Source of the DNA: Patella vulgata
Taxonomy: Eukaryota > Mollusca > Gastropoda > Patellidae
Assembly (NCBI RefSeq): GCF_932274485.2
Contig: NC_065881.2
Location: 79,672,702 to 79,736,701 of the forward strand
Direction: 5' to 3'
DNA: 64,000 bases
In this document: piece after piece, positions 46,449 to 55,943 of the stretch
Numbering within the stretch: position 1 is the first letter of the stretch
Layout: every line of letters begins with the position of its first letter
Position numbers and translations under genes: made by a program
Notes under the pieces: model-generated
Databases searched by the model: none
What the model was told of the DNA's origin: nothing
The model's input: only the letters and a program-made list of their open reading frames with translations

Positions 46449-46735
46449 CGGGGGAGGGGGGGGAGGGGAAGGGGGCATTTCGAATGGTTAGCACGTCCGC
46501 TCTGTATGATAAGGCCTGTCATTGAGTCAATTGGCCTGGTTTCGAATCCCCGGTTGTACGTGACAAGGAAAGGGGTCGCCTGTCCAACCTCGTGGGTTTT
46601 CTCCGGGTCCTCCCACTGCAAAGACCCCTATGCGCAAGTGAATTATAAAAATTAAACCATATGTTAGTCCCGAAATGACCTAGTTTGTATCGAATGGACG
46701 TTAAACCCCATTTCTCTCTCTCTCTCTCTCTCTTT
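46449..46735 (+). mobile_element. S1 SINE, full length
   Basis: A G-rich start, TCGAATGGTTAGCACGTCC (box A region), GGTTTCGAATCCCC (box B), body, tail GGACGTTAAACCCCATTTCT and a (TC)n run. Confidence 0.95.
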
Positions 46736-46792
46736 GATTGCACTATGATATTCGTACATAATTACATTAATGCATACAGCAATTGGAACAAC

Positions 46793-47005
46793 GCTATGAG
46801 GGAAATTTTGTCCGGACAGCACTACGAAATTCCAACTGTCAAGGGTTCTTTTACGTGCATGTCAGTTCTCCGCCCAGCACCATTTACAAGGAAGAATCTT
46901 GCCGGAAAATCCAGATGATCTTTTTCGGCCAAACACCAGGATCGAACACTGGAAGATACGGTTACGGAGCCAATACATTACTCACTGTGCCACAGCGGCT
47001 CCCCA
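46793..47005 (-). mobile_element. S2-related SINE, head and body
   Basis: Starts CTATGAGGGAAATTTTG and ends with the tRNA-like head, which in reverse reads GGGAGCCGCTGTGGCACAG. The CATTT tail is missing and the body is deleted in part. Confidence 0.8.
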
Positions 47006-48517
47006 CAATTCTTCAAAACAGTATTTTTTCAGATAAAATAAATTGTTTCTATTTTGTAAACAATCCCCGTTTCCTCACTTTATAGGGTCATCCGAACTAA
47101 AGGCTTTCCAATTGTGAAGTCCATAAATCGATGTCCCGCCCCCTCACTTCGCTTAAGACATTGCTGAATTGCAGTCCGCCCACATTTCCCCTCTACCGTG
47201 ATCTTTACATGATAATTTTGTATAACTCACAATTTTTGTTGTAATTTTAAATGTCTCAAAGTTTCTTCTGTCGGTTGAAAGAGGTTCACCGATGAGTTTA
47301 TGGCGGTACTAAACACAATTACACTTAATAAGCAGATGTCCTCGTAAAATCTGAATAGATAGCTTATCCAGTAGCACTGTTTGTTATATGAAGTAGACTT
47401 TGTTTAACTACTTAATCCTTGTCATCGTGTTTTAATTCCAGCAAACTCCCAGATTGCACAAGGGCCAAGGACATACAATAATCAGATTATGTTGTAAAGA
47501 GCCTGCTCTATCAACTATGACAAGTGTTGCTTAAGGTTCTCGAAGAATTTGTCTCTTGTCTAATTCGATTATTAGACTGTAATCAATTTATTTCTCCTAC
47601 TCGTATAGTGAGGAGCTTATATTTATGCCAAGTGTTGTTGAATTAAGATTTTTGATGTTTGTATTAGTGTAAAGATGTTCGTAATGGTGTCTATAAATCC
47701 CTAAGCACGTAAATCCGGGTATTTAAGTCTGTTTAAAATACAGATGTGACGTCATCCTTTGATGTTGGCGTACTATTATTTCAAATAATTCTACGAGCAA
47801 TATGGCAAGCATGCATTATTTATATTGGTGGAAATATTGAACCCGCGTGAAGGTATTTCATTGAAATGCATGTGCTGCATAGTGTCTGTATTTTAAGTTG
47901 TTTAATGGTGTCTCACGTAAGACATTGCGTACTATATAGATGTAGACATCGTGCTAACGCACTTGTGCAATATCAATATATAACTTAATGTCGTGCCCTG
48001 GACCATTAAACTACACTCAAATTTATCCGTCTGGGTGCCTTAAATGTCTCATTTTCTTCAGTCTTGATGGATTAGATTGACTATTTCAGTAATCAGTGAC
48101 AGATGTTATAGAAGGTCAAAGACAAAGGTTGTATCAGAATACTCCCGGCATCTATTGCATGTACTGCTTAAAAGAAACCAAATGTCACTGTGGAAGGCAT
48201 TAAGTAATACTGTGACAGGGGCATCCCTGCTAGTATCGACACTTCATGTGTCATTATGAGGGTGGGTGGTAGGAGATCGAGGAAGGTGTGGGGGGGGGGG
48301 GCACCTAGAAATTATTTGTAAAGTTATGAAACGTTATTACTGAATAGAATTAGATTAACGATCTAATATAATCCTGAGAGTGGGGGTTGGGTGGGGGTAA
48401 GTCAACTCAACTACATACTGGGTACTTACATAACTAATATATGGTATGTTTTTGTTTCCATGGTAGTGATACGAAACCCGAGTAAACCCCATAAATTAGA
48501 GAAGGGACCTTACTAAT
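47006..48517. other. No feature recognised
   Basis: Long non-repeat stretch; a G run near 48290. No convincing exon. Confidence 0.6.
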
Positions 48518-48785
48518 TGTGGGGTGTCTGGTGGACGAATGGTTAACGCGCGCGCGTTGCATCATAAGTTCTGTCATTGAGTCAAGTAGCGCGGTTTCGA
48601 TTCCCCGCCTGTACGTGAGTGGGGTCGCCTGTCCAACCTCTTGGGTATTCTCCGGGTCCTCCGGTTTCCTCCCACTGCTAAAGACCCCTACGCGCAAGCG
48701 AATTATTGAAATAAAATTGAAGTATATGTTTGTCCCGAAATGACCTAATTTGTGTCGAGTGGACGTTAAATCTCTCTATCTCTCT
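48518..48785 (+). mobile_element. S1 SINE, full length
   Basis: GTCTGGTGGACGAATGGTTA (box A region), GGTTTCGATTCCCC (box B), the body, then GGACGTTAAATCTCTC. The 3' tail has lost the ACCCCATTT step. Confidence 0.9.
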
Positions 48786-48799
48786 TACTAATCGTCACG

Positions 48800-48870
48800 T
48801 ATTGGCCAGAGATCTAAACCAGGATCTAAAGTGCACATGTTAGACCACTCGGTCACAGAAACGCTCATCT
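48800..48870 (-). mobile_element. tRNA-like head of an unassigned SINE
   Basis: In reverse: TGTGACCGAGTGGTCTAACA then TTTAGATCCTGGTTTAGATC, resembling tRNA boxes A and B, but no acceptor stem is evident and no S1/S2 body follows. Confidence 0.35.
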
Positions 48871-49055
48871 GGTCTTGGTCTTCTTGTCTAATAACACTGA
48901 TGGCGGATAACATAGTAGAACGTTCGTTAGTCATATGATTTAGTCTCACGGAAGTAAACACCCCGATGATAACAGAATGTGTGTGTCTAAAACCATACAC
49001 CACATCCTAGTAATTAGAAATCAATTCCACCCCCGCAGCGGTGTGGGAAGTAATT

Positions 49056-49281
49056 TTACAATTGATCAATTTGGTCGGTAGAGGTCTCTGGTAACCGTGA
49101 GTCAAGTCTAGTTACTATAAATAGTCGACCAACTGGAGTAATGTTATCAAGATTAACGGAGCGTGAGATATCAGCTACTCTATCTATTGATTCAATTTTT
49201 CTAATAATAGAACAATAACACTCTAATATACTTATACTCACTGAAAATAAACAAGCCCACAGTGAGGCTGGTGTACCCCGC
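49056..49281 (-). other. Unassigned open stretch, possible terminal exon
   Basis: On the minus strand TTGTTTATTTTCAG looks like a splice acceptor and is followed by about 65 open codons (SISILECYCSIIRKIES, then SVNLDNITPVGRLFIV) to a TAA at 49056. No family recognised. The composition is protein-like and it lies in non-repeat DNA, so it is among the better candidates for a host exon here, though weak. Confidence 0.2.
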
Positions 49282-49399
49282 CGAAATCCTGATATAAATA
49301 GATGACACATACTAATTAATTGCATGTTTATTTTCTTGAAAATAATCGAGCAATCAAACTGATTATCAACTGTACACTAAGTTTCATCACTCCCTATCA

Positions 49400-50055
49400 G
49401 ATAGAAGCAAAGTCAAAGAAATTGCTTAGCTCTGCTTATCTTTAGCGGGAAATGTTAATTATTGAACTCAGTTAAGACATTCACCTAATGAACATCAACA
49501 TCAAGTTTAAACATTCTACCTCAATTAAAAGCAGAGTTGTTATGTTCCAAAGTCTTGACTAAGCAAATTGCTTATCGCTCATTAGCTTAAGCAGAAAACC
49601 CTCATCTTCGAACTCCATTAAGGCATTCTCCTAACCTACACCAAGTGTGAACATTGTTGCTAAATTAGAAGGAGACCTTATGTGTTCCAAAGTCTCGGCC
49701 AATCAAATGTCTTATCGCTCTGTTGTTTACCCTGAGCAGAAAATGCTCATTATCGAACTTAGTCAAGGTATTGATGTAATGAAACTATACACAAAGATTG
49801 ATCATTCTCACTTTTAAATGAGAACTAAAGTTATTGTGTCCCAAAGCATCAACCAATAATATTGCTTATCTCTGCTTACCCTAAATAGAAAATGCTCATC
49901 TTTGAACTCCATAAAGGCGTCTACATAATAAACACCTACACCAAGTTTGAACATTCTAGCTCAATTAGAAGAAGAGTTACTGTGACTCAAAAAGTGTGAC
50001 GGACAGACAGACAGACGAACCCATTTTAATAGTCCCCTGCTTTCTTCGAAAGGCC
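49400..50055 (+). mobile_element. Pearl/BIV160-like element: four-unit core, ACAG microsatellite, terminal hairpin
   Basis: Four diverged units of about 138-150 bp begin near 49415, 49553, 49693 and 49846, each with an AATTGCTTATC-like block, AGCAGAAAATGCTCAT-like block and ACACCAAGTTTGAACATT-like block. They are followed by GTGACGGACAGACAGACAGA and then ATAGTCCCC and a hairpin-forming CTTTCTTCGAAAG end. A tandem core plus an ACGG/ACAG-type microsatellite is the layout described for pearl elements of bivalves, regarded as non-autonomous Helitron/Helentron relatives. The left terminus is not resolved. Confidence 0.6.
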
Positions 50056-50062
50056 GGGGGTC

Positions 50063-50150
50063 AATGAAATGAAATGAAATGGGGTTTGACGTCCCACTTT
50101 TCGGCATAATCGGATTACAAAGACTGCCATGTACGCCATACAGTGTGTAA
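50063..50150 (-). mobile_element. S2-related SINE, 3' part
   Basis: (ATGAA)n, GGGGTTTGACGTCCCAC and GCCATGTACGCCATACAG; the remainder to about 50240 is too diverged to assign. Confidence 0.65.
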
Positions 50151-50419
50151 AGTCATGGCCACTTGACATACTTGAAGAGTATGTTCACGGATGAAGAACT
50201 TATTGCCCCATCAGAACCACTGAGCTGCACGTGCGACACGCAATAGCGCCATGCACAAGGAAGGGGTTCATTGTCAAATTTGACTCTTCAAGGAAGGGTT
50301 GATGAAGACTGCCGCGTGCTTGTTTATCCTATCCATGTTTGCTTTCCTATCGGTTCTTGCATAAGATTTAATGTTAAGCATATCTTTACTTTAGTGTGTT
50401 ATGTTTAATTTGCAATGAG

Positions 50420-50455
50420 TAGGACGTTAAACCCCATTTCATTTCATTTCATTTC
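50420..50455 (+). mobile_element. S2 SINE tail, 36 bp, at the Tc1 start codon
   Basis: TAGGACGTTAAACCCCATTT and the tail only. ATTTGCAATGAG is present on both sides (50408-50419 and 50456-50467), so the duplication includes the ATG of the decayed transposase. Confidence 0.9.
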
Positions 50456-50462
50456 ATTTGCA

Positions 50463-50815
50463 ATGAGACGTCTTCAACATGATGAACATCTACGTGCTAT
50501 TGGCATGCTTCAAACCGGTTCTACACAGCGAGCAGTAGCCAACATGCTTAATGTGTCACAGTTTATCTGTGGAATCGGTACCAACAAACACAGTGTTGAT
50601 GATAGACCTCGTTCAGGTCCTAGAGCCACTACACAAGTCCCGGATCGATACATTCGTACACAGGTCCTGCGAGGACAAACGGCCAATCAGCTTTCTGTAA
50701 ACTTGTACCAAGTTACAGGAATTCGAGTTACGTGCAGCCCATTTGCATGCGCGACGACCGCGTGTTGTGCCTCCATTAACACATCAGCACAAGGCAAACA
50801 TGCGTTAATGGTGTA
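50463..50815 (+). pseudogene. Tc1-like transposase, N-terminal part (broken)
   Basis: The open stretch from the ATG at 50463 aligns by eye with residues 1 to about 132 of the intact transposase at 5643-6662. It keeps the first helix-turn-helix start (RAVANMLNVSQ), the DDRPRSG basic linker and the TTQ.PDRYIRT segment. Part of the recognition helix is deleted, and the frame drifts after about 50730, where the sequence no longer reads as the second helix-turn-helix in one frame. It stops at the insertion point of the foldback element just after the codons for WC. Confidence 0.85.
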
Positions 50816-51528
50816 CAGTCCTGGGGCTGAGGGGGTTCCTGTGTGCAATCATATGTCCCCTAATTTTGACTCTTGATCCCTGTAGGGTACCCATAGGAGA
50901 TTGAAAAAAAACTTGGGTAGACATTCCAGATATGGGGCAGAAAGGTGTAATTCAAGATGGCGTCCAAGGTGGCCGTCGTACCCTTATACCCGATATAACT
51001 CCATCTGGATTTGTCCTAAATTGATGAATTTGGTGTCTTTACCTAATTTTTGGGGTCAAGGAATCCATTGAAATCATTTTCAGTGTGCAAAAAGTAGCGG
51101 GTAATGGTGAATTCCAAGATGGCCACCAAAATGGCCGCCACGCTCTTTCGGCTAGCCTGTCAAGGTGCATAATTGAGCGAGGAGAATAAACTTGGTGTCT
51201 TTTCTAGGGTTTTAGGTGTCAGGGATTTCACACAGACCATTCACTTTGCCGGAAGAACAATTTATCATTGTTAATTTCATTATAGGGCAGCCAGTTGATC
51301 AGGATACTGGTTTTACTCAACCAAATTGTCAGAAGGATTTGTCTGACTATGTGACAAGAGATTGGATACTTTATTAACATCTAGAGATATAAACTATCAT
51401 ATTTTGACAAGCGTTTTAATCTTGAACAATGCTGTATACAATATTCACAAATCTACAAATGTTCACCATTAATAGGTTGTACAGTTAGAATCACTTTTCT
51501 ATCATTTTTTATGAACCACACCTACTCT
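50816..51528. repeat. Foldback element, left arm
   Basis: Inverted partner of about 52001-52688. Pairing runs from the outer GGGGCTGAGG motif through to the CACACCTACTC motif at the loop edge, with small indels. Confidence 0.85.
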
Positions 51529-51980
51529 GTCAATTGGTTGCACCGACTGTTTGCCTGGCATTTACAGAATATGCAGCAGCAGATGTTACTTTCTCTAAAA
51601 GGACAGGAGCGAGTGGCACATTTCACACAGTTACATTTCAAAGACACTTCATCTGGCAAATTACGATGGTATTTCTTTGGGACGAGACATTCGTTTTCCA
51701 TGGTAAACCCATAGTCTTGTGGGTTCAGTGAAAAGACTCCCAGGCAATTGACTTGGATGTAGGTTGCATAGAATGCCCTCTGAATATGACCTTCTGTAGC
51801 ATAACTGGTTGGGGGAAGGTCAATAATTGCCATTGACTTTCTGTGATGGTACCAGTTGAAACGTAAATTATCCATCGTTTCAATGCCATGGTTCCCTCTG
51901 TTCATCACTTGTACCAGGAACTTCTCAGTGTTTTGCACACAAACCTGTACATCCGTATGCGCCCTCCCAAAGTCATTCAA
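51522..51980 (-). CDS. Cys-rich 152-aa frame in the foldback loop (probable captured gene fragment)
   Basis: An uninterrupted frame of 152 codons fills nearly all of the foldback loop; its stop falls at the inner edge of the left arm. The product has a middle block with DLPPTSYATEGHIQRAFYA (54-72), a segment LNPQDYGF (85-92), LVPKKYHRNLPDE (99-111), then a C-terminal cluster of ten cysteines between residues 116 and 147, spaced C-x-C-x2-C-x4-C and so on. From memory this resembles the extreme C-terminus of large uncharacterised invertebrate proteins with an LPPTS motif and a Cys-rich, possibly zinc-binding tail. No N-terminal part is present and no promoter is evident, so it is best read as a captured 3' exon. 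The true start is unknown; the Met at 51980 lies in a small hairpin. Function unknown. Confidence 0.5.
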   Translation of the reverse strand: MNDFGRAHTDVQVCVQNTEKFLVQVMNRGNHGIETMDNLRFNWYHHRKSMAIIDLPPTSYATEGHIQRAFYATYIQVNCLGVFSLNPQDYGFTMENECLVPKKYHRNLPDEVSLKCNCVKCATRSCPFRESNICCCIFCKCQANSRCNQLTE

Positions 51981-52000
51981 GTGACATACGGATGGTACAG

Positions 52001-52688
52001 GAGTAGGTGTGGTTCATAAAAAATGATAGTCAGAAAAGTGATCCTAACTGTAATACTTATTTACGGTGAACATTTGTAGATTTGTGAATATTGTGTACAG
52101 CATTGTTCAAGATAAAAACGCTTGTCAAAAAACGATAGTTTATATCTCTAGATATTAATAAAGTATCCAATCTCTGTCACATAGTCAGACAAATCCTTCT
52201 GACAATTTGGTTGAGTAAAACCAGTATCCTGATCAACTGGCTGCCCTATACTGAAATTAACAATGATAAATTGTTCTTCCGGCAGAGTGAATGGTCTGTG
52301 AAATCCCTGACCCCTAAAACCCTAGAAAAGACACCAAGTTTATTCTCCTCGCTCATTTATGCACCTTGACAGGCTAGCCGAAAGGGCGTAGCACCTATCT
52401 TGGAATTCACCATTACCCGCTACTTTTTTCACTCTGAAAATGATTTCAATGGATTCCTTGACCCCAAAAACCTAGGTAAAGACACCAAATTCATCACTTT
52501 AGGACAAATCCAGATGGAGTTATATCGGGTATAAGGGTACGGCGGCCATCTTGAATTACACCTTTCTGCCCCATATCTGGAATGCCACCCAAGTTTTTTT
52601 CAATCTCCTATGGGTACCCTACAGGGATCAAGAGTTAAAATTAGGGGCATATGATTGCACACAGGACCCCCCTCAGCCCCCGGACTAG
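52001..52688. repeat. Foldback element, right arm
   Basis: Inverted partner of the left arm. Just inside it, at about 51944-52001, is a smaller hairpin (CCTGTACATCCGTATG against CATACGGATGGTACAGG). Confidence 0.85.
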
Positions 52689-52690
52689 TA

Positions 52691-53293
52691 GGCAGGGTAA
52701 TCGTCGATGGGCGCGTGTAATGTTCACAGATGCAGATGAGTCCAGATTTACTCTGGATTTCACCGATAGGCTTGCTCGCGTTTAGGCCTGTAAATGAGCG
52801 TCATGCTAACGTTAACGTCAGACAGCATGACAGATTCAGGCATATGTCTGTTATGGTGTGTGGAGGAATTACCATGACTGGCAGAACGGACTTGCTTATT
52901 GTTCTAGAAAGGGTCACTGATGTGTAGTATCGTGACCACATCCTGGCACCAATAGTTCTGCCCTTTGCTCAACGTGCAGGTCGACGTTTCATCTTTCAAG
53001 ATGATAACGTCGGTGCCCACCGCGTTCGTGTCGTGAATGATTTGCAGCGTCACCATATTGTCCATATGCCTTTACCAGCCATGAGTCCTGACCTTTTCCC
53101 TATAGAGCATGTCTGGGACATGATCGGGAGACTTGTTCGTCAACGTCAACCGACAACATTGCAAGAATTGGCCGTGGCACTGCAAGATGAGTGGGTCAGA
53201 TTGCCCCAGATCGTGATTGGACGGTTGATTAGGAGCATGCCACAACGAATTGCTGAATGTCTGAGGATTGGTGGAGCAATTGCTCATTATTAA
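52691..53293 (+). pseudogene. Tc1-like transposase, catalytic part (broken)
   Basis: Continuation of the transposase beyond the foldback insertion: NRRWARVMF, then the first catalytic Asp region (MFTDADESRFTLDF, with a small insertion compared with FSDESRF), FQDDN with the second Asp, and SPDLFPIEHVWD with the Glu. It ends GGAIAHY at 53293. In-frame stops occur after DFTDRLARV (about 52784) and near VTDV (about 52925), so the protein cannot be made. The final 83 bases, from 53211, occur again at 54642 as part of a tandem duplication. Confidence 0.9.
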
Positions 53294-53528
53294 GACAAAA
53301 ATCAAAAACGTCCATTTTCACTTTTGACAGTGTATCTCTTTGCGAGTGAAATGGTGCCGTCAGATAAGCCGCCCATATGAACTGTGTATGTTCATGTGTA
53401 GGCAATTGCCCTGTTATTAGCATACACTGGTTAAAACAGAAGTGCATTTCCGCAGTTTTGTATTGTTTCTGAATATCAACCAACTTGAGTATATTTTGAA
53501 TTTTAATGGTCTTGTACGTGTACGACAG

Positions 53529-53665
53529 TGTGTACCCGAACGATCAACGCTGTTCATTGCTAAGACCCCGCCCTACACCTCAGACAGGGGGAACTATCTC
53601 GAACGAAGGAATCCCGTTTTGAGACCAAGCGCTTCGCCCACTGAGCCATAGCGGTTCGGCAATCA
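53529..53665 (-). mobile_element. SINE with a third tRNA-like head (copy 1)
   Basis: In reverse: GCTATGGCTCAGTGGGCGAA (box A region), CGTTCGAGATAGTTCCCC (box B region), CTGTCTGAGGTGTAGGGCG. The head resembles S2 but the body is short. The copy at 54966-55095 is its duplicate. Confidence 0.65.
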
Positions 53666-53733
53666 ACGGTAATATATTGCATAGGAGAATGTTCAGTTCT
53701 ACATGTGCTTTGTGAAACGCGTCCTGCATACAA

Positions 53734-54013
53734 GGGGGTTGGATGACCGAATGGTTAGCACGTGCGCGCTGTATCATAAGGCCTGTCATTGAGTCAACTG
53801 ACGTGGTTTCGAATCCCCGGCTGTACGTGACAAGGAGTAGGGTCGCCAATCCAACCTCGTGGGTTTTCTCCGGGTCCTCCGGTTTGCCCCCGCTGCTAAA
53901 GACCCCTACGCGCAAGCGAATTATTGAAATAAAATTAAACCATATGTTAGTCCCGAAATGACCTAGTTTGTGTCGAGTTGACGTTAAACCCCATTTCTCG
54001 TCTCTCTCTCTTT
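53734..54013 (+). mobile_element. S1 SINE, full length (duplication copy 1)
   Basis: GGTTGGATGACCGAATGGTT (box A region), GGTTTCGAATCCCC (box B), TCGTGGGTTTTCTCCGGG, AGTCCCGAAATGACCTAG and the tail GACGTTAAACCCCATTTC with a (TC)n run. A good reference copy of S1, about 280 bp. Confidence 0.95.
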
Positions 54014-54965
54014 ATCATACAAATCCCGTACAGATCTGATGACTTAGTTACATGATACACTTTTCGCGGACATAGAAATGTTCATAATTATTTGCAGTAT
54101 CATACTTGTTTTAGACAGACAGCTATACATGTATTGTGAAATTTTTCTGAAGACGACAAAACTGTATGTGGGTGTAAGTATCTATCCGTAGACCCTTGTT
54201 TCATTACAGAATGGATAACGAGGATCAGCTCTATTAGGAAGCGGGTGGCTTACCATCTGATATTGAAGGGAGATAACTTCAAAATTAATGTTAGTAATTT
54301 TCTCGTTGACTTCAATGTTAAATCCATAAATCCATGACATCTCTTGTGCTATAACATTTTTTTTTTGACATTCCAATCATCTTAATCTTTACGCCCGAAA
54401 CGAACCCAACATGGCACAATCCTCTAATAGCAAATTTTGATTCCCCTAATTCATGTTTCTTTACTTCCTGATCCTGGAAGAACATATACATTCAAGCACG
54501 GCTAAATCTGTTAAAGCCAGCTCAATTTTTGTCATGGTCGCCCAGATGTAAATAAGGTTAGGGCACGTGGTTGTTGGTGAGATTGTAGGTAGGGTACGCA
54601 TTGGCGTTAGGGTTGGGATTAGCGCTAGCCCTGTTTACATCTCGTGATTGGACGGTTGATTAGGAGCATGCCACAACGAATTGCTGAATGTCTGAGGATT
54701 GGTGGAGCAATTGCTCATTATTAAGACAAAAATCAAAAACGTCCATTTTCACTTTTGACAGTGTATCTCTTTGCGAGTGAAATGGTGCCGTCAGATAAGC
54801 CGCCCATATGAACTGTGTATGTTCATGTGTAGGCAATTGGCCTATTATTAGCATACACTGGTTAAAACAGAAGTGCATTTCCGCAGTTTTGTATTGTTTC
54901 TGAATATCAACCTACTTGAGTATATTTCGAATTCCAATGGTCTTGTACGTGTACGACAGTGTGTC

Positions 54966-55095
54966 CCCGAACGATCAACGCTGTTCATTGCTAAGACCCC
55001 GCCCTACACCTCAGACAGGGGGAACTATCTCGAACGAAGGAATCCCGTTTTGAGACCAAGCGCTTCGCCCACTGAGCCATAGCGGTTCGGCAATC
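54966..55095 (-). mobile_element. SINE with a third tRNA-like head (copy 2)
   Basis: Duplicate of 53529-53665 created by the 1,431-bp tandem duplication, not an independent insertion. Confidence 0.65.
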
Positions 55096-55164
55096 AACGG
55101 TATTATATTGCATAGGAGAATGTTCAGTTTTACATGTGCTTTGTGAAACGCGACCTGCATACAA

Positions 55165-55444
55165 GGGGGTTGGATGACCGAATGGTTAGCACGTGCGCGC
55201 TGTGTCATAAGGCCTGTCACTGAGTCAACTGACGTGGTTTCGAATCCCCGGTTGTGCGTGACAAGGAGTAGGGTCGCCTATCCAACCTCGTGGGTTTTCT
55301 CCGGGTCCTCCGGTTTCCCCCACTGCTAAAGACCCCTACGCGCAAGCGAATTATTGAAATAAAATTAAACCATATGTTAGTCCCGAAATGACCTAGTTTG
55401 TGTCGAGTTGACGTTAAACCCCATTTCTCGTCTCTCTCTCTTTA
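55165..55444 (+). mobile_element. S1 SINE (duplication copy 2)
   Basis: Duplicate of 53734-54013 with a few substitutions. Confidence 0.95.
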
Positions 55445-55943
55445 TCATACAAATCCCGTACAGATCTGATGACTTAGTTACATGATACACTTTTCGCGGA
55501 CATAGAAATGTTCATATTTATTTGCAGTATCATACTTGTTTTAGACAGACAGCTATACATGTATTGTGAAATTTTTCTGAAGACGACAAAACTGTATGTG
55601 GGTGTAAGTATCTATCCGTAGACCCTTGTTTCATTACAGAATGGATAACGGGGATCAGCTATATTAGGAAGCGGGTGGCTTACCATCTGATATTGAAGGG
55701 AGATAACTTCAAAATTAATGTTAGTAATTTTCTCGTTGACTTCAATGTTAAATCCATAAATCCATGACATCTCTTGTGCTATAACATTTTTTTTTTGACA
55801 TTCCAATCATCTTAATCTTTAAGCCCAAAACGAACCCAACATGGCACAATCCTCTAATAGCAAATTTTGATTCCCCTAATTCATGTTTCTTTACTTCCTG
55901 ATCCTGGAAGAACATATACATTCAAGCACGGCTAAATCTGTTA

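Larger units (their letters stand above)
50816..52688. mobile_element. Foldback-type element with arms of about 0.7 kb
   Basis: The left arm (about 50816-51528) and right arm (about 52001-52688) are near-complete inverted copies of each other. Both outer ends contain GGGGCTGAGGGGG, and both carry the stretch reading CAAGATGGC near C-rich DNA. The 472-bp loop differs and carries a minus-strand reading frame. The element is flanked by TA on both sides (50814-50815 and 52689-52690). Removing the element and one TA joins WC to RQGNRRW in the host transposase frame, which supports a clean insertion at TA. The arms differ by scattered small changes, so it is not newly inserted. No transposase of its own is visible, so it is presumably non-autonomous. 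Superfamily uncertain; a TA target suggests Tc1/mariner-type mobilisation. Confidence 0.85.
50269..53332 (+). mobile_element. Decayed Tc1-like transposon interrupted by two insertions
   Basis: A plus-strand relative of the intact element at 5429. Its transposase begins MRRLQHDEHLRAIGMLQTG (intact copy: MRRLTQNERLRALGMLQIG) and ends at 53293. Its probable ends are an imperfect inverted repeat, CATTGTCAAATTTGA at 50269 against CACTGTCAAAAGTGA read in reverse from 53332, with TA beyond the right end only. A 36-bp SINE piece sits at the start codon (50420-50455) and a 1,873-bp foldback element sits in the middle (50816-52688). Without these the element would be about 1.15 kb, slightly short because the N-terminal half has lost sequence. 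It is old and not functional. Confidence 0.85.
53211..54641. repeat. Tandem duplication, copy 1 (1,431 bp)
   Basis: Copy 1 runs from TCGTGATTGG inside the Tc1 pseudogene to just before the same motif at 54642. It holds the Tc1 3' end, a SINE of a third head type, a S1 SINE and the left part of a small MITE. It is almost identical to 54642-56071, with only scattered substitutions. Confidence 0.95.

Noticed and set aside
53745-53830. tRNA gene in the S1 head
   Set aside because: It has box A and B-like sequences only, repeats with the SINE body many times in the window, and lacks a proper cloverleaf.
53580-53915. 111-codon minus-strand frame
   Set aside because: It spans the third-head SINE and an S1 SINE on the opposite strand; no independent coding signal.
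54541-54640. Telomere-like TTAGGG words
   Set aside because: Only a few imperfect words (GGTTAGGG, GTTAGGGTTGGG) inside the MITE interior; no array.
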